NCBI RefSeq assembly: GCF_036924595.1
Contig: NZ_JAZHRV010000001.1
Span: 6,723,501 to 6,787,500 of the forward strand
Length of the DNA stretch: 64,000 bases
From: Bradyrhizobium algeriense
GTDB lineage: Bacteria; Pseudomonadota; Alphaproteobacteria; Rhizobiales; Xanthobacteraceae
Direction: 5' to 3'
This document shows, one piece after another, positions 53,497 to 61,764 of this stretch. Position 1 is the first letter of the stretch. Each line of letters begins with the position of its first letter. Under the pieces are notes generated by a model. It saw only the letters and a list, made by a program, of their open reading frames with translations. It had not been told where the DNA came from and made no database searches. Made by a program: the position numbers and the translations under genes.

Positions 53497-53835
53497 CTAG
53501 TCGCCGCTACCGGGTTCCTTGGAAAAATATTTCTCGAACTTGCCCTCCACACCCTCGAATTCTTTCGCGTCCGTCGGCGCTTCCTTCTTCTGGGTGATGT
53601 TGGGCCAGCTCTTGGCGTACTCGGTGTTGACCTCGAGCCACTTCTCCAGACCGGGCTCGGTGTCCGGCTTGATGGCGTCGGCGGGACATTCGGGTTCGCA
53701 GACGCCGCAGTCGATGCATTCGTCGGGATGGATGACCAGCATGTTCTCGCCCTCGTAGAAGCAGTCGACGGGGCAGACCTCAACGCAGTCGGTATATTTG
53801 CATTTGATGCAGGCTTCAGTGACGACGTAAGTCAT
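53497..53835 (-). CDS. fdxA: 7Fe ferredoxin FdxA
   Basis: A 112-residue ferredoxin with the 3Fe-4S/4Fe-4S pattern of FdxA. Cys9, Cys17 and Cys21 (with Cys50) suit the 3Fe cluster, and Cys40, Cys43, Cys46 (with Cys25) the 4Fe cluster. The key stretches are [17 protein letters not shown] and [13 protein letters not shown]-terminal acidic extension ([20 protein letters not shown]) is typical of alphaproteobacterial FdxA. It is a low-potential electron carrier in the cytoplasm. Position between carD and the S4 gene matches the core order of this bacterial family. Confidence 0.97.
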   Translation of the reverse strand: MTYVVTEACIKCKYTDCVEVCPVDCFYEGENMLVIHPDECIDCGVCEPECPADAIKPDTEPGLEKWLEVNTEYAKSWPNITQKKEAPTDAKEFEGVEGKFEKYFSKEPGSGD

Positions 53836-53970
53836 CCAGGGCTCCGAACAAGGCTCCGAAACGGATCAGTTTTCCGGGGTTTGCGTAGCGCATGCGGTCC
53901 GCTGCCGCAAGGGAAGCGGCGTGCTTCAAACCGCCGTTTTCAGGCCTCGCCGCCAGCTCTGTGCACATAG

Positions 53971-54240
53971 TCACTCTTTGTCATTCTGCAAATCATCGTA
54001 GAGCACGCGCGCGGCCGTAGCATCGCCGCGCCGCTCGGAAAATCCGGCCACCTTGAGAACGCGCACGGTGCGATCGAGCGCGATGGTGAGCACGTCGCCG
54101 AGCTTAACGGAATGTCCCGGCGCCTTCTCACGCACGCCGTTGATGCGGACGTGACCGGCTTCGACGAGCGCGGCAGCGGAGGTGCGGGCCTTCACCACCC
54201 GCGCGTGCCACAGCCACTTATCGAGACGCTGCCGCTCCAA
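53971..54240 (-). CDS. S4-domain RNA-binding protein (HslR/Hsp15-like)
   Basis: An 89-residue protein with an N-terminal S4 fold: RLDKWLWHARVVKARTSAAA, LVEAGHVRINGVREKAPGHS, VKLGDVLTIALDRTVRVLKV. Hsp15-type proteins bind free 50S subunits carrying nascent chains. The frame starts at TTG (54240), 12 bases after the helicase stop; no ATG is better placed. Start is less certain than the family. Confidence 0.9.
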   Translation of the reverse strand: MERQRLDKWLWHARVVKARTSAAALVEAGHVRINGVREKAPGHSVKLGDVLTIALDRTVRVLKVAGFSERRGDATAARVLYDDLQNDKE

Positions 54241-54252
54241 ATATCTGCTCGA

Positions 54253-57200
54253 CTATTCCTTGCGATTGCCGGCGAGCTGTTCCTTCAGCGCCGCCAGTTT
54301 TGCAAATGGCGAATTGGGATCGACCGGGCGGTCACGCTCGCGCGGCGCCGCGCTGGTCGCCCACTGACGGTGCGATGGTCCTTGGTCGCGCTTGTCACGG
54401 CCGCCCTTGTCGCGTCCGCCGAAATCGCGGCCGCCGCGCTCGCCCTTGTTGCGATCACCACCCTTGTTGCGGTCGCCCTTGTTGCGATCGAATTTGTCGC
54501 GGCGATCGCCGTCGCGGCCCTTGCCTTCAAAACGCTCGCGGGGCGGACGGTCCTGACGCGTCTGCTCGCGCACTTCAGTCGCCGGTGCGCCCTCAGTCGC
54601 GGGCGCAGCGGTAGCATCGGCCGGCGCGCCCTCGCGCGGCTTGCGGAAGTCATTGCGGCGACCGCGCCGATGACGCTGCTCGCGCGGCGCGTCCTCGCCG
54701 CCTTCTCTAGCCACGGCTGGCGCGCCTTCGGCCGGGCGGCCGTGATGGCGCTGGCGGTTGCGGTCGTGATGCGGACGGCGCTCGTCGGAACGGCCACCGG
54801 GCCGCCAGACTTCGATGAGCGCAGGCTCGGCCGGCGTCTCAGATTTCGTTTCAGGCTTGGCTTCCAAGGCTTCCGCGGCTACGGCCTCCGCGGGAGCGGC
54901 TTCAGCGGGAGCGCTTTCGGCAGGCGCTTCGCTCGCGGTGGCGGGCTCGGCCGCAGCTTCGGCGGCGCTGATCGTCGGCTCCGCCTCCTGTTCCGGGGGC
55001 GCGTCCGCGATCGCGGCTTCCGCCGGCGTGGTCTCGGCAGGTTCGGGTGCGGCCTCGACCGGCGCGGCAGGCTCTTCGCTCGCGACGGGTACCAGCGTGA
55101 CGTTGGGCAGCAGCGATGCCGACGGCGCGGGATCGCCTGACATCGGCAGATCGGCTGCGACTTCTTCAGCCGGTGTCTCTGCGATTGCCTCGGCACTCGC
55201 CTCGACCGGCGTTGCCTCAGTGGAGACGGTCTCGACCACTTCCACCGGCGCTGGCTTCGGCGGCAATGGCGGGCGCTTGTCCATGCGGTAGCCGAGCGCG
55301 CGCAGGATCGAAGCAAAATCCTCGCCGGCGGATCCTGTCAGCGAGGTCATCGCCTGCGTCACCACAAAGCCGCGGCCATCGAACGCGCCGGTCGGCTTTT
55401 CGCCGGGCGACGTCTCGCGCCAGGCCAGCGCGGGGCGAATGAGATCGGCGAGCCGCTCCAGGATATCGACGCGCACCGCGCGCTCGCCGCACTGGCGATA
55501 GCCGAGCACGCGATAGGCATCCCGATGCAGCGCCTTGTCGACCGGGAACGAGGTGCGGCCCGAGCTCGCCAGATGCTGCGCGCCAGAGAGCGCGGACATA
55601 TCGACATTGTCCTGCTTCTCGGCCCACAGCAGCGACGCCAGCGCGCGCGCCGCAGGCTTGAGCAACCCGGGGAAATAGATGTGATAGGCGCCGAAGCGCA
55701 CGCCGTATTTGCGCAAAGTGGCGCGCGAGGCCTGGTCGAGATCCTTCATCTCGGCGGAAATTTTTGCGCGCTCCAGCACGCCGAGCGCCTCGACCAATTG
55801 GAACGCGATGCCGCGCCCGATGCCGGTGATGTCCTCGGCCTTCGACAGCCCGAACAGCGGCCCCAGCAGCTTTTCGATATGCGTCTTCAGCCACAGATCG
55901 AGCCGCGCCTGCACGGCCTCGCGCGGCGCCCCTGACAGGCGATCGTCGGCAATGATGCGCAATCGCGGATGCAGCGCGTCGTCGGCCGCGACGAGCTTTG
56001 CGACGGCATCTCCAGTCCAGCGGATGGTGCCATCTGACGTCAGCACGAACTGATCGTCGGGCGCTGCGGCAAGTTTTGTGGCGCGCGCGTCGATCTCGCT
56101 GGCGAGCACCTGTTGGGCTGCCGCCTGCAACGCCTTGGCGTCCGAGCCGGCTTCCGCCGCATCGGGTGCAAAGGTAAATCCATCGAGCCGGCCGATCGCG
56201 TGGCCTTCCACAATCACTTCGCCGGTCTTGCCAATTTCCGTATTCAAAACTGAGTTCTCCCGCAGGCGGCGCATCAATACACTGGTCCGCCGGTCAACGA
56301 AACGCTCCGTAAGCCGTTCATGCAGCGCATCGGATAATTTATTTTCGACCTCCCGCGTGATCCCCTGCCAGTGGTCGGGGTCGGATAGCCAGTCCGGGCG
56401 GTTGGCGACGAAGGTCCAGGTGCGGATTTGCGCGATCCGGCCCGACAGCGTGTCGATATCGCCGGTGACGCGGTCGGCCTGGTCGACCTGGGCGGCGAAC
56501 CATGCGTCAGGTATGCGGCCCCTTTTCATCAGGAATGCATAAAGCGTGGTCACGAGCTCAGCGTGGGCCGCGGGCGCCAGCCGGCGGTAATCCGGGATCT
56601 GGCAGGCGTCCCACAGCCGTTCCACGGCGGCCGCGCCGTGGGCCATGTCCCTCACCTCGCCGTCGCGCGCCGCATGATCGAGCACGCGCTGATCCTCGGC
56701 AATCGGCGCGCGGGTCAAGGCCTCATGCCCCGGCGGCAGCGCCAGCGACACCTGCAGCGCGCCGAGCGAGGCGAAATCCAGTTTTGAATTCCGCCACTGC
56801 AGCATTTTGACGCTGTCGAACGTGTGGTTCTGCAGCGCGTTCACCAGCTCCGGCTCGAACGGCGCGCAGCGCCCCGTGGTGCCGAAGGTGCCGTTGCGCG
56901 TGGCGCGTCCGGCGCGGCCCGCGATCTGCGCGAACTCGGACGGGTTGAGCCTTCGGAACTGATAGCCGTCGTATTTGCGGTCTGACGCAAACGCCACATG
57001 ATCGACATCGAGGTTGAGCCCCATGCCGACGGCGTCAGTCGCGACGAGATAATCGACGTCGCCGTTCTGAAACATCGCCACCTGCGCATTGCGTGTGCGG
57101 GGCGAGAGCGAGCCCAATACGACGGCAGAGCCGCCATGCTGCCGGCGGATCAGTTCGGCAATCGCATAGACTTCATCGGCCGAGAACGCGACGATCGCGG

Positions 57201-57729
57201 TGCGTCGCGGCTGGCGCGTGATCTTGCGGTCGCCGGCGAATTCGAGTTGCGACAGCCGCGGCCGGGTGATGATGGAGGCGCCCGGCAACAGCCGTTCGAT
57301 GATCGGGCGCATGGTGGCGGCGCCCAGCAGCAGCGTCTCGTCGCGGCCGCGGCGATGCAGGATGCGGTCGGTGAACACATGCCCACGCTCGAGATCGGCC
57401 GCGATCTGGATTTCATCGACGGCGAGAAAACTCACATCGAGATCGCGCGGCATCGCCTCGACGGTGGAGACCCAGTAGCGCGGGTTCTTCGGCTTGATCT
57501 TCTCCTCGCCGGTGACGAGCGCCACGCTGTCTACGCCCGCCCGATCGGCGATCTTGTTGTAGACCTCGCGCGCGAGCAGCCGCAGCGGCAGGCCGATCAC
57601 GCCGGAGGAATGCCCCAGCATCCGCTCGATCGCCAGATGCGTCTTGCCGGTGTTGGTCGGCCCGAGCACGGCGGTAACGCCGGCGCCTGGCGCGCGATCG
57701 GTCGCGAACGTGGAAGGTGAGAAAGCCAT
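54253..57729 (-). CDS. Suv3-like SF2 RNA helicase with long disordered C-terminus
   Basis: A 1158-residue protein. Residues 15-450 carry the helicase: Walker A GPTNTGKTH (23-31), DEIQ box FLAVDEIQIAADLERGHVF, motif III-like LLLGAATMRP, and motif VI FAQIAGRAGRATRNGTFG. This is the mitochondrial Suv3 / alphaproteobacterial relative. A middle domain continues to about 810. The last 350 residues are low complexity: Ala/Pro/Glu-rich, then Arg/Asp/Gly/Lys-rich with repeated RNKGDRNKGG units. Such basic tails often bind RNA or degradosome partners. The start at 57729 has no close rival. Confidence 0.93.
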   Translation of the reverse strand: MAFSPSTFATDRAPGAGVTAVLGPTNTGKTHLAIERMLGHSSGVIGLPLRLLAREVYNKIADRAGVDSVALVTGEEKIKPKNPRYWVSTVEAMPRDLDVSFLAVDEIQIAADLERGHVFTDRILHRRGRDETLLLGAATMRPIIERLLPGASIITRPRLSQLEFAGDRKITRQPRRTAIVAFSADEVYAIAELIRRQHGGSAVVLGSLSPRTRNAQVAMFQNGDVDYLVATDAVGMGLNLDVDHVAFASDRKYDGYQFRRLNPSEFAQIAGRAGRATRNGTFGTTGRCAPFEPELVNALQNHTFDSVKMLQWRNSKLDFASLGALQVSLALPPGHEALTRAPIAEDQRVLDHAARDGEVRDMAHGAAAVERLWDACQIPDYRRLAPAAHAELVTTLYAFLMKRGRIPDAWFAAQVDQADRVTGDIDTLSGRIAQIRTWTFVANRPDWLSDPDHWQGITREVENKLSDALHERLTERFVDRRTSVLMRRLRENSVLNTEIGKTGEVIVEGHAIGRLDGFTFAPDAAEAGSDAKALQAAAQQVLASEIDARATKLAAAPDDQFVLTSDGTIRWTGDAVAKLVAADDALHPRLRIIADDRLSGAPREAVQARLDLWLKTHIEKLLGPLFGLSKAEDITGIGRGIAFQLVEALGVLERAKISAEMKDLDQASRATLRKYGVRFGAYHIYFPGLLKPAARALASLLWAEKQDNVDMSALSGAQHLASSGRTSFPVDKALHRDAYRVLGYRQCGERAVRVDILERLADLIRPALAWRETSPGEKPTGAFDGRGFVVTQAMTSLTGSAGEDFASILRALGYRMDKRPPLPPKPAPVEVVETVSTEATPVEASAEAIAETPAEEVAADLPMSGDPAPSASLLPNVTLVPVASEEPAAPVEAAPEPAETTPAEAAIADAPPEQEAEPTISAAEAAAEPATASEAPAESAPAEAAPAEAVAAEALEAKPETKSETPAEPALIEVWRPGGRSDERRPHHDRNRQRHHGRPAEGAPAVAREGGEDAPREQRHRRGRRNDFRKPREGAPADATAAPATEGAPATEVREQTRQDRPPRERFEGKGRDGDRRDKFDRNKGDRNKGGDRNKGERGGRDFGGRDKGGRDKRDQGPSHRQWATSAAPRERDRPVDPNSPFAKLAALKEQLAGNRKE

Positions 57730-57768
57730 TATGTGCAGGTGTTTCTATTAAGTGCCGGCGCTTGAGCC

Positions 57769-57850
57769 GTCATTGCGAGCGAAGCGAAGCAATCCATAGC
57801 GCGGCAAGCGGAGGAATGGATTGCTTCGTCGCTACGCTCCTCGCAATGAC
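57769..57850. repeat. second copy of GTCATTGC...GCAATGAC palindromic repeat
   Basis: Bounded by GTCATTGC and GCAATGAC with GAAGCAATCCAT/ATGGATTGCTTC arms, as in the copy at 40106-40214 but 27 bp shorter. Lies 39 bp upstream of the helicase start. Confidence 0.85.
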
Positions 57851-58144
57851 AGGAAGCCCTTCTGGTTCCTCGGCGCCATCCCGCCGATTCTGTTTCACTT
57901 TGCGACGGCGATGCGGTCGCGGCTTAAGCTCTGGAACGAGTCTGGAACGAAACGCGCCCGAATCGCTGACTCCTCCCGAAACCCGATACGTTCACCGCAA
58001 CATCTCGCGCTGACCCGCCCGGGGCGGCACTAGATCAAGTTTACACGGGCTCCACAAGCGGCGGTGTGAGGGTGAAATTCTTAAAGACCGGAGTCGAATC
58101 AGAATGGGGTAAGAGTCAACAGGATTCCCGCGGGCTCGGTGTCC

Positions 58145-58286
58145 CCCTCTCCCCTTGTGGGAGAGGGTGGATCAATCGCGCAAAAGCGCGATTGAGACGG
58201 GTGAGGGGTTCTCTCCGCGAGTCCCGCCCGTGGAGAGAACCCCTCATCCGGCGCTTCGCGCCACCTTCTCCCACAAGGGGAGAAGG
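58145..58286. repeat. 142-bp composite palindromic repeat
   Basis: Starts with hairpin CCCTCTCCC-CTTGT-GGGAGAGGG and ends with the mirrored CCTTCTCCC-ACAAG-GGGAGAAGG. Inside are GGTGAGGGGTTCTCTCC and its inverse GGAGAGAACCCCTCA, so the unit folds on itself. Shares its core with the hairpin at 38454-38484. It lies 27 bp after the DUF3108 stop. Bases 57851-58144 hold nothing recognised. Confidence 0.88.
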
Positions 58287-58313
58287 AAGAAAGGGCGCGC
58301 GCCGCTTCCAGGC

Positions 58314-59243
58314 TCAATTCGTCTTCGCCACCCTCGGCGGCGCTGCCGTCGTCACGAACGACGTCGCCTCCAGCATCGCCAGGCCGAACGGCGTCGGAAT
58401 CGTCATGCGGAATGGAACCAGGACGCGGGTTCCCGCGATCGGCACGAAGGCGATCTCGATTTTGCGTTCGGTGGCGAGATATTTGATCACGGGGCGATCG
58501 GGGATGTAGCCCGCGACCGGCGTGAAGTAGATGGCGCAGACCAGCGCCGGCCCGTGATAGCCCCGCTCGGCCTTCACTGTTTCCATGCGCTTGTAATCGA
58601 GCTTGAGGTCGTAGCGCATGCGCCCGTCGAAGATCCCCGCGCCGGTGCGGCAGGAATCCGGGCTCAGCACCTCGCCATTCCCCGGCACGCGCAGCATCGA
58701 GCCGGTCATGGGATCGAGTACGTTCTTGCGGTGCGCGTCGGTGACGACGATGCGGTCCGGATCGACCGGCGGCGCCGGATCGATCGAAAAATCCTTCACA
58801 TTGCCGTTGGTCAGCACGAGGCGGATGGTTTCGGACTTCTTCTGCGTCGTGGTGGTGGCGGTATAGGCATTCGCGACCAGCGCGCCGTTGACGACCCGGC
58901 CCTGGCTGGCGCCCGAGCCCGTGCCGCCGGAAAACGCCTTCAGGAGGCCTGCGGTGCCGCCCTGGGCGGCGGCCGAAAACGTGTCGTCGCCGATTTCGAT
59001 GGTCCAGGCCCCCTTGCCGACCGGAATGCCCGCCAGCGTCGCCTCATACTGCGCATCCAGCCGCCCCTGCGCGGAAGCCGCCTGCGGCGCGAGCCAGAGG
59101 CACGCGGCGGCGCACAGGCCAAAAACGAGCCTTGAGGCGAGCCTTCTTGAGGCGAGCCTTGGGGGGTGCGAAACGGCGCATTTGGCGGTCACGAATGGAT
59201 TGTCCCGGGATCGGCGCGAGCTGATGTTCATGTAGGCAGACAT
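58314..59243 (-). CDS. DUF3108 domain-containing exported protein
   Basis: A 309-residue protein with an N-terminal leader (LVFGLCAAACLWLAPQAASA) and a DUF3108-type body: YEATLAGIPVGKGAWTIEIG, YDLKLDYKRMETVKAERGYH, and VCAIYFTPVAGYIPDRPVIK. DUF3108 proteins are periplasmic and often encoded near envelope or ribosomal genes. Just before the leader the DNA has a short duplicated stretch giving RLASRRLASRL. The ATG at 59243 is used; TTG at 59252 or ATG at 59231 are alternatives. It is conserved upstream of rpmB in this group (general knowledge). Confidence 0.85.
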   Translation of the reverse strand: MSAYMNISSRRSRDNPFVTAKCAVSHPPRLASRRLASRLVFGLCAAACLWLAPQAASAQGRLDAQYEATLAGIPVGKGAWTIEIGDDTFSAAAQGGTAGLLKAFSGGTGSGASQGRVVNGALVANAYTATTTTQKKSETIRLVLTNGNVKDFSIDPAPPVDPDRIVVTDAHRKNVLDPMTGSMLRVPGNGEVLSPDSCRTGAGIFDGRMRYDLKLDYKRMETVKAERGYHGPALVCAIYFTPVAGYIPDRPVIKYLATERKIEIAFVPIAGTRVLVPFRMTIPTPFGLAMLEATSFVTTAAPPRVAKTN

Positions 59244-59550
59244 ATCCGGCAATCAACGCGCAAGGTTTGGCAAAAACCACGCCTATCAGACCTCTCGTCG
59301 CCGCCCGCCTCTTTTGCGGAAGGCCAAAGGCCTACTTAACGAAAGCCATGGTGTCGGCGGGGATTGCGCCCTTTATATGATCCCTTAAGTGGCTGGAACC
59401 CCTTGGAAACCGGCTGATTCTGAGCATGGCGTTTTCAAACGGGGCCTGCCCCGGACTTGGGTCCCTCGGTGGACTTCCGCCTCGCGTGAAGAAAACGCGT
59501 CAAAACAAGGGACTTGGGCCCCGGAACGGAGCTCCCGCCGCCCAAAAACC

Positions 59551-59579
59551 TTGACCGGATGGCGATCTCCCCCTATACG
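59551..59579 (+). promoter_or_regulatory. sigma-70 promoter of rpmB
   Basis: TTGACC (59551-59556), exactly 17 bp, TATACG (59574-59579). It fits alphaproteobacterial housekeeping promoters and predicts a leader of about 80 bases before rpmB. The rest of the 426-bp gap from 59244 holds nothing recognised. Confidence 0.7.
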
Positions 59580-59669
59580 ACCGCAGTTCCTGGAAATGGA
59601 CGCGATTTTGGACCCCCGCGCAGCCGCGAGATGCGCTTGCCTATGGCGGGGATGGAAGAGGATTTTGCA

Positions 59670-59978
59670 ATGTCCCGGCGCTGCGAACTGACGGCCAAGG
59701 GCCCCCAGGTGGGCCACAAGGTGAGCCACTCGAACATCAAGACCAAGCGGCGCTTCCTGCCGAACCTGGTCAACGTCACCTTCATCTCGGACGCCCTCGC
59801 CCGCAACGTGCGCCTGCGCGTCTCGACCAATGCGCTCAAGAGCGTCGACCACAATGGCGGCCTCGATGCGTATTTGATCAAGGCCAAGGCCGACGTGCTC
59901 TCCCCCCGCGCGCTGGATCTCAAGCGCGCGATCGAGAAGAAGGTCGGCAAGCCGGTGTTCGTGAAGAAGGCGAGCTGA
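59670..59978 (+). CDS. rpmB: 50S ribosomal protein L28
   Basis: A 102-residue L28: [40 protein letters not shown] and [20 protein letters not shown]. Alphaproteobacterial L28 proteins carry the C-terminal extension seen here ([20 protein letters not shown]). The ATG at 59670 has AAGAGGA seven bases upstream. The frame extends to 59514 but homology begins at this Met. Single-gene transcript with its own promoter and terminator. Confidence 0.98.
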   Translation: MSRRCELTAKGPQVGHKVSHSNIKTKRRFLPNLVNVTFISDALARNVRLRVSTNALKSVDHNGGLDAYLIKAKADVLSPRALDLKRAIEKKVGKPVFVKKAS

Positions 59979-60008
59979 GTTTTAGCTACATCGGCGGATC
60001 AGAGTTTG

Positions 60009-60040
60009 AAGCGGCCGGGTCGAAAGACTCGGCCGCTTTT
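60009..60040 (+). terminator. rho-independent terminator of rpmB
   Basis: AAGCGGCCGGGTC, loop GAAA, GACTCGGCCGCTTTT: a 13-bp stem with one wobble and a short T-run, 31 bp after the rpmB stop. Confidence 0.9.
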
Positions 60041-60118
60041 GGTTGAGCACTCCCCTCACTCGCGATTCGTCATGGCCGGGCTTGGCCCGGCCATCCACGT
60101 CTTACTTGCCGCGCTGAC

Positions 60119-60316
60119 TCAGAACGCCTTCGGCAATCCGGCCTGACGCAAAATCGCATTCGCGGTGTGTCGGCTCGGAATGCCCACGGGCACCGGAAAA
60201 TTCCGTTTGGTGATCGGGCTGTGCCAGATTTCGTGGCTGCCTTTGCCCTGCCGGACCAGCAAGCACCCTGCGGCGCGCAGCAGGTCGCGCAACGGCTTGT
60301 CGAATTGCGGAGCCAT
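60119..60316 (-). CDS. hicA: HicA-type mRNA interferase toxin
   Basis: A 65-residue HicA with the dsRBD-like fold: LRDLLRAAGCLLVRQGKGSH, EIWHSPITKRNFPVPVG, and the end HTANAILRQAGLPKAF. The His in GKGSHEIW is the usual catalytic residue. It cleaves mRNA when freed from its antitoxin. The ATG at 60316 lies one base after the antitoxin stop, so the order is antitoxin first, reversed from classic hicAB. The longer frame upstream overlaps the antitoxin and is rejected. Confidence 0.93.
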   Translation of the reverse strand: MAPQFDKPLRDLLRAAGCLLVRQGKGSHEIWHSPITKRNFPVPVGIPSRHTANAILRQAGLPKAF

Positions 60317-60317
60317 T

Positions 60318-60554
60318 TCAGGCGGCGGCCGGCTCAGCTTCACGCAGCGCGGTGATCTGCAGGAATAACGACGCCGGATCGACGTCGGGATGATTGTCGG
60401 GCAGCAGGTCGAGCGCCATCGCCGATATCTTCGCCAGCAATTCGTCGAGCGTGGCTCCGTCGGCGGCGGCGGGAATGTCGTCGCAATGTCCGCTCCACAC
60501 CGAGGCTTCATCGTCCCAGGTCGCGGAGATGGTAAAGATAACCGGTTTCGACAT
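60318..60554 (-). CDS. DUF1902 antitoxin partner of HicA
   Basis: A 78-residue protein: ISATWDDEASVWSGHCDDIP, then AAADGATLDELLAKISAMAL and DLLPDNHPDVDPASLFLQIT. This is the HicB-like DUF1902 fold that covers the toxin, here without the C-terminal DNA-binding domain of full HicB. It precedes hicA by one base. The operon stands just before the conflict-type three-gene set at the right edge. Confidence 0.88.
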   Translation of the reverse strand: MSKPVIFTISATWDDEASVWSGHCDDIPAAADGATLDELLAKISAMALDLLPDNHPDVDPASLFLQITALREAEPAAA

Positions 60555-60763
60555 ATCGGCTCTGCCTCACCTCACCGGGCCGCACCAAGGCGCGCCCTTG
60601 CAGGGCATATATAGCATGCCGCCACCCTGCGCGGGAGGTGGCATGAACCAGAGCGAGAGCAGCGCCGAAGCACCGTATTTCCACGGTGAGGACACACGCG
60701 CATTCCCCCTTGCCCACCCCTTGCGGTTGCGATTGTATCCCCGACGGGTCTGGGGGCTCTGTC

Positions 60764-61501
60764 ATGCGGAATCTGGGAATCGTGGCGCTGTGCGCTGCGT
60801 TGGGCGGCTGCGTTTCAAACGGCGAAACCATTGCGTTTCGCGCTTCCAATCCACAGCAACAGGCGATGATGCGTGACGGGCAACCGGCGCTCGTTTCACG
60901 CCAGAAACATTCGCTGGTGCTGGTCCGTCCAGCATCGCGTCAACTGCAAGCGAACGGACGGCCGGTGTTTGTCGTCGGCATCAACAACGTCGGAAAGCAG
61001 CCCACCGAATTTCGTGTCGCCCAGGTCGAAGCCATCCAGCACGTCGGCGGCTCCGACTTCGGAATGCAGATCGTCACGTTCGAAATGCTGCAGCAGGAAG
61101 AAAAAAACCGGCAGGTGGCACGAGCGGTTCTCGCTGGCGTTGCCGGCGCTGCGAACGCCTACAGCGCCTCTCAGGCAGGCCACGGAAGCTACACAACACC
61201 AAGCGGTCGCTCCGGCACTTTCTACAGCCCGACAGCCGCCGTGATCGCACAGAACAACGCCGCCGTTCAGAACGAGGCCATGTTCGCCGCCACCATCGAA
61301 ACGGGCCAACGCAACATGGCTACGCTTGAGCAGACGGTCATCAAGGACAACACGCTCATGCCCGGTGAATGGTATGGCGGCCAGTTGCACATTGCGCCCC
61401 CGACCGATCAGGCCGGCGGCCAGAAGAGCTACACGATTGTTATCACCGTCGGACAGGATCGGCATGTGGTGGACGTTAATCAAGGACCGGCGGGGACATA
61501 G
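60764..61501 (+). CDS. lipoprotein of unknown function
   Basis: A 245-residue protein. The leader VALCAALGGC ends in a lipobox (LGGC), and GGGGG precedes the ATG at 60764. The body contains VLVRPASRQLQANGRPVFVV, NNVGKQPTEFRVAQVEAIQH, a Gly/Ser/Ala-rich segment (AGVAGAANAYSASQAGHGSY) and LMPGEWYGGQLHIAPPTDQA near the end. No family is recognised; the beta-rich end suggests an outer-membrane or periplasmic accessory. It points toward the three-gene system but is separated by 263 bp and likely independent. Confidence 0.8.
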   Translation: MRNLGIVALCAALGGCVSNGETIAFRASNPQQQAMMRDGQPALVSRQKHSLVLVRPASRQLQANGRPVFVVGINNVGKQPTEFRVAQVEAIQHVGGSDFGMQIVTFEMLQQEEKNRQVARAVLAGVAGAANAYSASQAGHGSYTTPSGRSGTFYSPTAAVIAQNNAAVQNEAMFAATIETGQRNMATLEQTVIKDNTLMPGEWYGGQLHIAPPTDQAGGQKSYTIVITVGQDRHVVDVNQGPAGT

Positions 61502-61764
61502 AACGATGCGCGGCGGCGTGCATGGCTCATCTAATCATGGTGGTTTTGCGCGCTAGAGTTTTAAGACTACGGGGCGGCCGAGTCGGATGATGCCGCATTT
61601 GTCGTTTGCGGTGGCGTCGAATTAGGGAAGGCTGGACAATTGACGCCTTAAGACTCCCCAATTAGCAAGTATCAGCCTATGTTTCGCGTGATACGCGTAG
61701 GCAACCGTGGCGTGCATAATAATAGGCCTCGGTTTCTGACTTTAGTCCATCAGTGGGGCGGGGG
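61502..61764. other. 263-bp upstream region of the three-gene conflict operon
   Basis: Composition changes visibly from GC-rich to mixed here. It presumably contains the operon promoter; a specific site could not be assigned. No RNA or repeat was recognised. Confidence 0.4.

Noticed and set aside
58145..58286. CRISPR array or tRNA-like structure in the repeat-rich gap
   Set aside because: The arms are inverted rather than evenly spaced direct repeats, and no cloverleaf or spacers are present.
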